A stretch of 64,000 nt of DNA, taken from the NCBI GenBank assembly GCA_020283715.1, contig JAIQCW010000155.1, forward strand, positions 1 through 64,000, in the 5' to 3' direction. The notes under the pieces were generated by a model. That model did no database searches. It was not told the DNA's origin and saw only the letters and a program-made list of their open reading frames with translations. Of the stretch, positions 58,613-64,000 are shown piece after piece. Numbering within the stretch: position 1 is the stretch's first letter; each line of letters starts with the position of its first letter. The translations under genes were made by a program, and so were the position numbers. This stretch comes from Cytauxzoon felis. Its lineage: Eukaryota; Apicomplexa; Aconoidasida; Piroplasmida; Theileriidae.

Positions 58613-59321
58613 TTACATTTCGTCATCTACAAAATCCAGAGTTGAGAACCCATCAGTGTATAAGTCCACATCTATATTCTTTGTCATTACATTCCACGCT
58701 GATCTAAATGTGACGCCTTCTATTTTAATCTTGGATTCCTATTATGGTAAACGAATATTAACGAAGTACACAAACACACCTCCGCGCTAATGTGTTGTAA
58801 TTCTTTAGTAGCATCTCCAGCAACTTTGGAAAACTCCTTCCTCAACTTTTCGTTGTTAGTTGATAGAGATAACTTTTTTGCTTTAGTTTCAATGGATGTT
58901 AATAGAGTAGTTATAGGAATGGGCTCGTGTTCTCCATGTATTGTTTTTAAAATAAAAAATGCCACATCCTTAGAGGCCCAATAGCTAACATGTGATTGCA
59001 ACACAGCTATAGGATTTAAATAATGCTCTGTAGCATCTTCTTGTAGTTGATAATCATATCTAATAGGGAACTTTGGTTGATATTTGTTTAACTCATCTAA
59101 TGGATTAGATTGAATTAGAACATCGTCTGTCATCCCATCACTGATTGTACTTTCCTCGTTTTCAGCAATATCGTTATGTTCTAAACCACAACTTTGTATA
59201 TTTAGTCCTAATATATGATATAATGAATATATTGACTAATATTGAAATTTCCATCGGAAAAATCCAAAGTACTGTTATAGACATAATAGATAACAATACA
59301 ATACATATTTATGGCTTCCAT
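58613..59321 (-). CDS. Small protein of unknown function (about 201 aa)
   Basis: Preferred model: exons 59321-59305, 59271-59237, 59207-58780 and 58738-58613, all in phase; a shorter model starts at ATG 59133 (159 aa). The protein is acidic at the N-terminus (AENEESTISDGMTDD). It has PLDELNKYQPKFPIRYDYQL, a central helical part (LQSHVSYWASKDVAFFILKT; IETKAKKLSLSTNNEKLRK) and an acidic end. No membrane segment or signal. The helical pattern would suit a subunit of a complex such as a kinetochore or trafficking assembly; this is a guess and no family was recognised. Confidence 0.5.
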
Positions 59322-59391
59322 TTGTAAATTCCAAATATATATTAAATATGTCTAGACATACTATTCCTGAAACTCTCAAAAGCCTTCATGC

Positions 59392-60616
59392 CTATATTAT
59401 TTTGATAGGATACGAGTACAGCTTACGATTATCATTACTCGTAATATTTCTATTGAGGACACTGTCGTTATCAGCATGCCCCCACCAACCAAATATACTT
59501 TTACTTATAGACGTTGCAACATCAGTTATGTTGTCAACAATGACTGATTTTGCTTGCTTAATGATAATTATAATGATGGTGGATTGAATTTACCTTCATA
59601 CGCTTATCCCAATCGTACCAATTCTTAAATCCATTATTTTGCCAAAATGGTACTATAATGGGATCCGGAATATTTCCTTTATCCTTATATATTAACTTCT
59701 CAAAGCGACATGCAACTGGATCATATGGATGAAATACATTAAAATACTGTATCCCATTTGGAAATTTTAATCCATCAGTTAAATACTGAATTAATGTAAA
59801 CTAAAATTAAAATTAAAAGATACCTGTGGATTATGATAAATTAAAGAAGCCGCAATTGGACTTCCAACAGCAAAAAAATAATCAATTTTGTGTGTTATTT
59901 TTGGCCTTTCATTAATATTAGAATTAGACTAAATTAAGTAATAGTAAATATTTATAAAATACCATCCTATTAAAATCATTCCTCAGTAAATCATCGATAA
60001 TAACAGATCCTAACGAATAACCGATCAGTATAATCTTTGAGTCCTTGAAAATATTGGACGGATGCTGTATGTGTATGTATAATTAAAATAATACAAACAC
60101 TACGCAATCTCGTTATTTCGTTATTAATTTCACTTGCCACATTTGACACCAAAAAATCCGAGAATCTAGGATTGAAGTAGAAAACTATGTCTAAAAATGT
60201 GGTAAAAACAATTCTTCTAACGCCTTTAATGGTATCAATACATACATTATCAAATAATCTAGGCTGTCAAAATTTGACATAAATGATCCAACTAACGTAT
60301 TTTGGGCATCTATGATATATTTCTTCCAATTTATAACATGCAAATGGATCTTAATTCGTTGTTGGTAAAACCAATATTTACGTATACTCTCAATTGTATA
60401 TTTCAATGTTTTATAATCAGATTCCAAGGATGAATCTGAGCATCCAATACCATGTACCGCGATAATGATATAATGAACCGGATCATTTTTGTCTAATTTA
60501 TAATTAAGGTTCAATTTTAGTTTCAAAGTTTCCAGCTGTTTTATCAATTCTATAAAGAGTTGGATTCATATTACTTTGACAAATAACATACCGTCTTCAT
60601 TATCAACGTTGGACAT
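59392..60616 (-). CDS. DDHD-domain phospholipase (PA-PLA1-like)
   Basis: Intracellular phosphatidic-acid-preferring phospholipase A1 family. Exons 60616-60592, 60549-60246, 60216-60099, 60064-59963, 59928-59824, 59800-59594 and 59556-59392 are all in phase and give 341 residues. The alpha/beta hydrolase start is IIIAVHGIGCSDSS; after FLDIVFYFNPRF comes the nucleophile elbow ILIGYSLGSVIIDDLL (GxSxG). The DDHD-type block follows: IDYFFAVGSPIAASLI, NVFHPYDPVACRFEKLI. Family members act at ER-Golgi or mitochondrial membranes; location here is unknown. The C-terminal end is the least certain, since typical DDHD domains end with a conserved DY-containing strand that is not seen. Confidence 0.75.
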
Positions 60617-60839
60617 ACTTGTTCATCTTCGAAACCTGATTATGTGTGAACATGGTATTATGAGATTCTTCTTTTGTTAGATGTAATCATCGTTCCCCAT
60701 AATGATAGCCTACACATACAACGTCTAAACATCGAAACTTCCACACATTCATTGTAAATATATTGTATATATTTCAAAAAGACTTAACTTTGACTATCTA
60801 ACCGGATAATATACAGCATTTATTTTTAAACCCTCAATA

Positions 60840-61694
60840 ATGGCCTTCAAATTACCACCATTGCCTTATGGTCTTAAGGATCTACTTCCACACTTGAGTG
60901 AGGAAACTTTAACTTATCATTATGGCAAACATCATGCAGGTTATGTTACTAAGTTAAATGGTTAGAATCTAATAAACTTTAACAATATCTCATAAATAAT
61001 TACAGGTTTGCTAAAAGACACACCCGGCGAAAACAGAACACTTGAAGGTAAGTTCGTAATCCATTTATCCTAACTGATTTATGTTATGATAATATTGATT
61101 CTCTTTACGTTTAATGTGCTTGTTATCTAACTGGCAAATCTTTCTTTTGTCTCTATAATTATTCTATTTACAGAACTAGTTAAAACAGGAACTGGCGCTG
61201 TGTTTAACAATGCTGCTCAAGTATGGAATCATACATTTTACTGGAATTCCATGGGACCAAACTGTGGTGGTGAGCCTGTAGGTTTAATTCGTTCAAAGAT
61301 TCTCGATAATTTTGGAACTTTTGGAAATTTTAAAGAAAAGTTTACTGACGTTCTTGTTGGTCATTTTGGATCTGGTTGGGGCTGGCTTGTTCTTAAGAAT
61401 GATGGCACAATGGATATTGTTCAAACACATGATGCTGATAATCCCCTACGGTATGTACACATATTATGATTAGTAATTACTTTTAGACATGGACTTGGCA
61501 GACCTCTGCTTGTTTGCGACGTATGGGAACACGCATATTATCTTGATTACAGGAATAACCGCACGGCATATGTAGATGGTAAGTTTTTATTTGAATGTTA
61601 TTCAACGTTTATATAACCGTAATTTATAGCATGGTGGAATTTGGTTAATTGGGGTTTCGCCAACACGAATTTAGAGAAAGAATTTGTATTTTAG
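60840..61694 (+). CDS. SODB: Iron superoxide dismutase
   Basis: Converts superoxide to oxygen and hydrogen peroxide. Exons 60840-60960, 61006-61047, 61174-61450, 61487-61578 and 61630-61694 give 198 residues, normal for Fe-SOD. Metal ligands are all visible: His in [12 protein letters not shown], His in WNHTFYW, and Asp and His in CDVWEHAYY. The Fe-type signature [14 protein letters not shown], with Gln in AAQ, is present and supports iron over manganese. It starts [17 protein letters not shown] with no leader, indicating the cytosolic isoform of apicomplexans. The divergent 223-bp region 60617-60839 must hold promoters for this gene and the DDHD gene. Confidence 0.93.
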
Positions 61695-61830
61695 TTGCAG
61701 TTAAAATTCTTGTATTTGTCGCCTTCGGTTAATCTATCACTTTTTTGTGGTTATCATATGCCTGGTAGCATGAAGAAATTTTCCATTTATTTTTACAAAA
61801 ATCATAAATTTTTTTATTTTTATTAATTAT

Positions 61831-63965
61831 ATGATAGTTAAGAGATTATTTAGTAGATTGAAGAATTATAAGTCTTTACAGGATCTGTATAGGCCTTTAC
61901 ATGATGTTGAAATTCATAGTCCTAGTAACTTATATAATAACGTAAATATTAAACACATAACAAATGTTAATGATTTATCTTTGTCTAAAGATGATTTCGA
62001 TAACTCAGCTGATTTGAACACGTTATCAAATGAAGCAGCGAATAATGATGTTATAGTAAGCAAGGTAAGGGCAGATAACTCACTAATTTAGAAATGTGAC
62101 CATTTAACATATTTACAGCCTTCTAATTCAACGATAGAAGACGACAAATTAAGTCGTTTATTGAGATCAATATACAGATCGTCTAGTGATGGCGTATATG
62201 ACGATAAATTATGGAAAAGATATACACATCAATTATTAATAGTGATAAATCTTTTAAATATCGATGATTTATGTGCAGTACTGTATTCTTTGGGTAAAAT
62301 TAGGTTGGTTTAACTGCTTAAAATATTATACAAAAAAATAACGTTTAGATATAAAGATAAAAAGTTAATTAGTGCAATTGATACAATTTTAGTAAGAAAA
62401 GTTAATCAATTATCATGTGGAGGTATATTTAAACGGTATTAAAGTTATATTTACGTGTCCAATGTTGTAGGTATCTCACTAATATTAAATGCGTTAAAAC
62501 ATTTAAATGTTCATAATTATAGTTTTATTAATATTTTGACTAATCAGGTTTGAATAACTGATGTGTTTAAATTTATTTTTTGTAGTTTTGTATGAATATT
62601 CACAGATCAAACTTACAAGATGTGGCACTAGTTGCTAATTCATTATCATATTTTCATATATATCACCTAAAGTAAGTTGATATTTATTAGGATCATACAT
62701 TCTATATACTATAAAACAAATGGTGATAGTATATGAATTTATATATTTATTGAACATTTACTTAACATCATGAAAAGTTACTGACATTAATCTCCGATAA
62801 ATTCACCTTTAATTCATATCATCCACAACTTTATCTCACAGGTTCTGGAATAGTCTATATAGTGTATTGATGTTAAGACATTATAAATTAACATCGTTGC
62901 AAGCATCACTAATATTATTATCATTATCCAAGTTAGACATAAGGTATGAACCAGTTATTAATTGTTATTTAACCTCATAGGAATGTAATGGTGTTAAAGT
63001 TATTAAAGAAAGGAATTCTAAACGATGTTATGGCTAAACAGCTTTCCTCTGTATTGTTGTCATTAGTCTATTATTCATTTGCTAAATTGAATTATAAAAT
63101 AAATAATTTTTATCAATGTTGTAGTACTTTATTTTTAAATCATTTGACAACGGTCCGTTTAACGTCATTATGTATAAATAAGCATCAAATAGAATAATAC
63201 AAATATTGATTTGCAATCCCAGATATTATACATTTTTACCTCCGTTTGTCTATTGGAAGATTATAATATCAATGTAATTATTTATATATTTTCAACAATT
63301 ATCGTTATAAATAGGTTATTATGAAAGTATTTGAAAATTTAACCAACCATGATAAAGAATATATAAAAGATTATAAAATGACGAAGTTAAAATATGTCAT
63401 AGAGTATTTAAATAAAAAAAATCTAGTGTTATATAATGAAGTCTATAAAAATTACAATAAATTTATCGATCATGTAAAGGCCTATAAAATTAAAAAGGTT
63501 AGGAAATTATCAAGATGGGCTAATGAAGTTTCATTAATATTAAAGAAGAATAATATTAAACATCAGAAAAACCAGTTATTGGATAATGTTTATGCTGACA
63601 TATTGATGAATAAAACAATAATAAAATGTGCAGGTATGTTAAGTTTATATCCAAACTCCGTTTCAAGATAATGGAATTAAATTTTTATCCTTGGACGTTG
63701 ATTATTTATATTACTAGTGTGTAACTTATCAATACCTTAGGACCATACAGTTATTATACAAAATCCGTAAATTTGACTAAATTGTGTGAATTGGAGATTG
63801 ATACCCTTAAATTAAGAGTAGGTTTTATTAAATATTACATCAACTAATCTAATTTAAATTATTAATGTGTAGGGGTATGATGTATACGTCGTCGCGTACT
63901 ATGAATGGAACAAAACTAAAGAAGATGATAAATTAGACTTTGTTAAAAATTTGTTACTTTCTTAA
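61831..63965 (+). CDS. RAP-domain protein, many small exons
   Basis: Exons 61831-62064, 62119-62303, 62349-62422, 62471-62547, 62586-62671, 62842-62943, 62981-about 63152, 63223-63273, 63315-63633, 63741-63817 and 63873-63965. All joins are in phase except the 3' end of exon 7, which is uncertain. Helical repeats of the FASTK/RAP type fill the middle (IDDLCAVLYSLGKIR, LQDVALVANSLSYFHIYHLK, LTSLQASLILLSLSKLDIR). The C-terminal RAP domain is complete: GPYSYYTKSVNLTKLCELEI, TLKLRGYDVYVVAYYEWNKT, DFVKNLLLS. The basic N-terminus (MIVKRLFSRLKNYKS) suits an organellar leader. Probably binds mitochondrial or apicoplast RNA. A second RAP protein lies 6 kb upstream but is not an obvious tandem duplicate. 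Confidence 0.78.
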
Positions 63966-64000
63966 TTTATTTTATTCTATGGAGTGTATATTAAGGGGGG

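Noticed and set aside
1..64000. tRNA, rRNA or CRISPR loci
   Set aside because: No cloverleaf with A and B boxes, no rRNA-like blocks and no regularly spaced direct repeats were recognised by eye.

Overview
This window is nuclear DNA of an apicomplexan parasite, most likely a piroplasm (Babesia, Theileria or Cytauxzoon type). The evidence is very high A+T, dense genes with many tiny introns (about 25-80 bp), an LDH with the apicomplexan substrate-loop insertion, a plant-type ferredoxin-NADP reductase with an apicoplast-style leader, a PERK-like membrane eIF2-alpha kinase, two RAP-domain proteins and an Fe-type superoxide dismutase. Most exon joins below were checked by hand: donor GT, acceptor AG and reading phase agree. 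The species cannot be fixed from sequence alone.

Region 1 (1-8.5 kb) holds genes on both strands: a partial PRP18 splicing factor running off the left edge, LDH, a PRKRIP1-like spliceosomal protein, ferredoxin-NADP reductase, an unidentified Asn-rich protein, an EGF-like type I membrane protein and a GNAT acetyltransferase. Region 2 (about 8.97-27.47 kb) is one enormous HECT-type ubiquitin ligase of about 6,100 residues with SPRY-like, ankyrin and HECT domains. Region 3 (27.5-64 kb) is ordinary compact piroplasm sequence: POP4, SWC4/DMAP1, CDP-alcohol phosphotransferase, PK4/PERK-like kinase, SF1/BBP, SUV3 helicase, two unknown proteins, an MFS transporter, a class-I glutamine-amidotransferase-like protein, a large signal-anchored protein, a degenerate DEAD-box helicase, a 56-aa membrane protein, two RAP proteins, an NVL/RIX7 AAA ATPase, a small unknown protein, a DDHD phospholipase and Fe-SOD.

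The unusual system is in the left 27 kb. A family of GC-rich, imperfectly palindromic repeats (family A) lies inside introns of three genes and inside exons of the HECT gene at least six times, always in the same open frame, adding hydrophilic Ser/Gly/Glu linkers. A second palindromic family (B) does the same with opposite purine/pyrimidine polarity. By eye, strand composition flips at every family A copy, C-rich to the left and G-rich to the right, whichever strand the gene is on. None is seen to the right of the HECT gene. This resembles bacterial Rickettsia palindromic elements combined with an origin-like or gene-conversion-like compositional footprint.

Several proteins change frame inside runs of seven or eight A residues (twice in the HECT gene, once in the 47-51 kb gene). 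These could be assembly errors, ribosomal or polymerase slippage, or missed introns. Genes are packed tightly enough that two convergent pairs overlap in their coding ends and two same-strand pairs overlap at stop/start codons.
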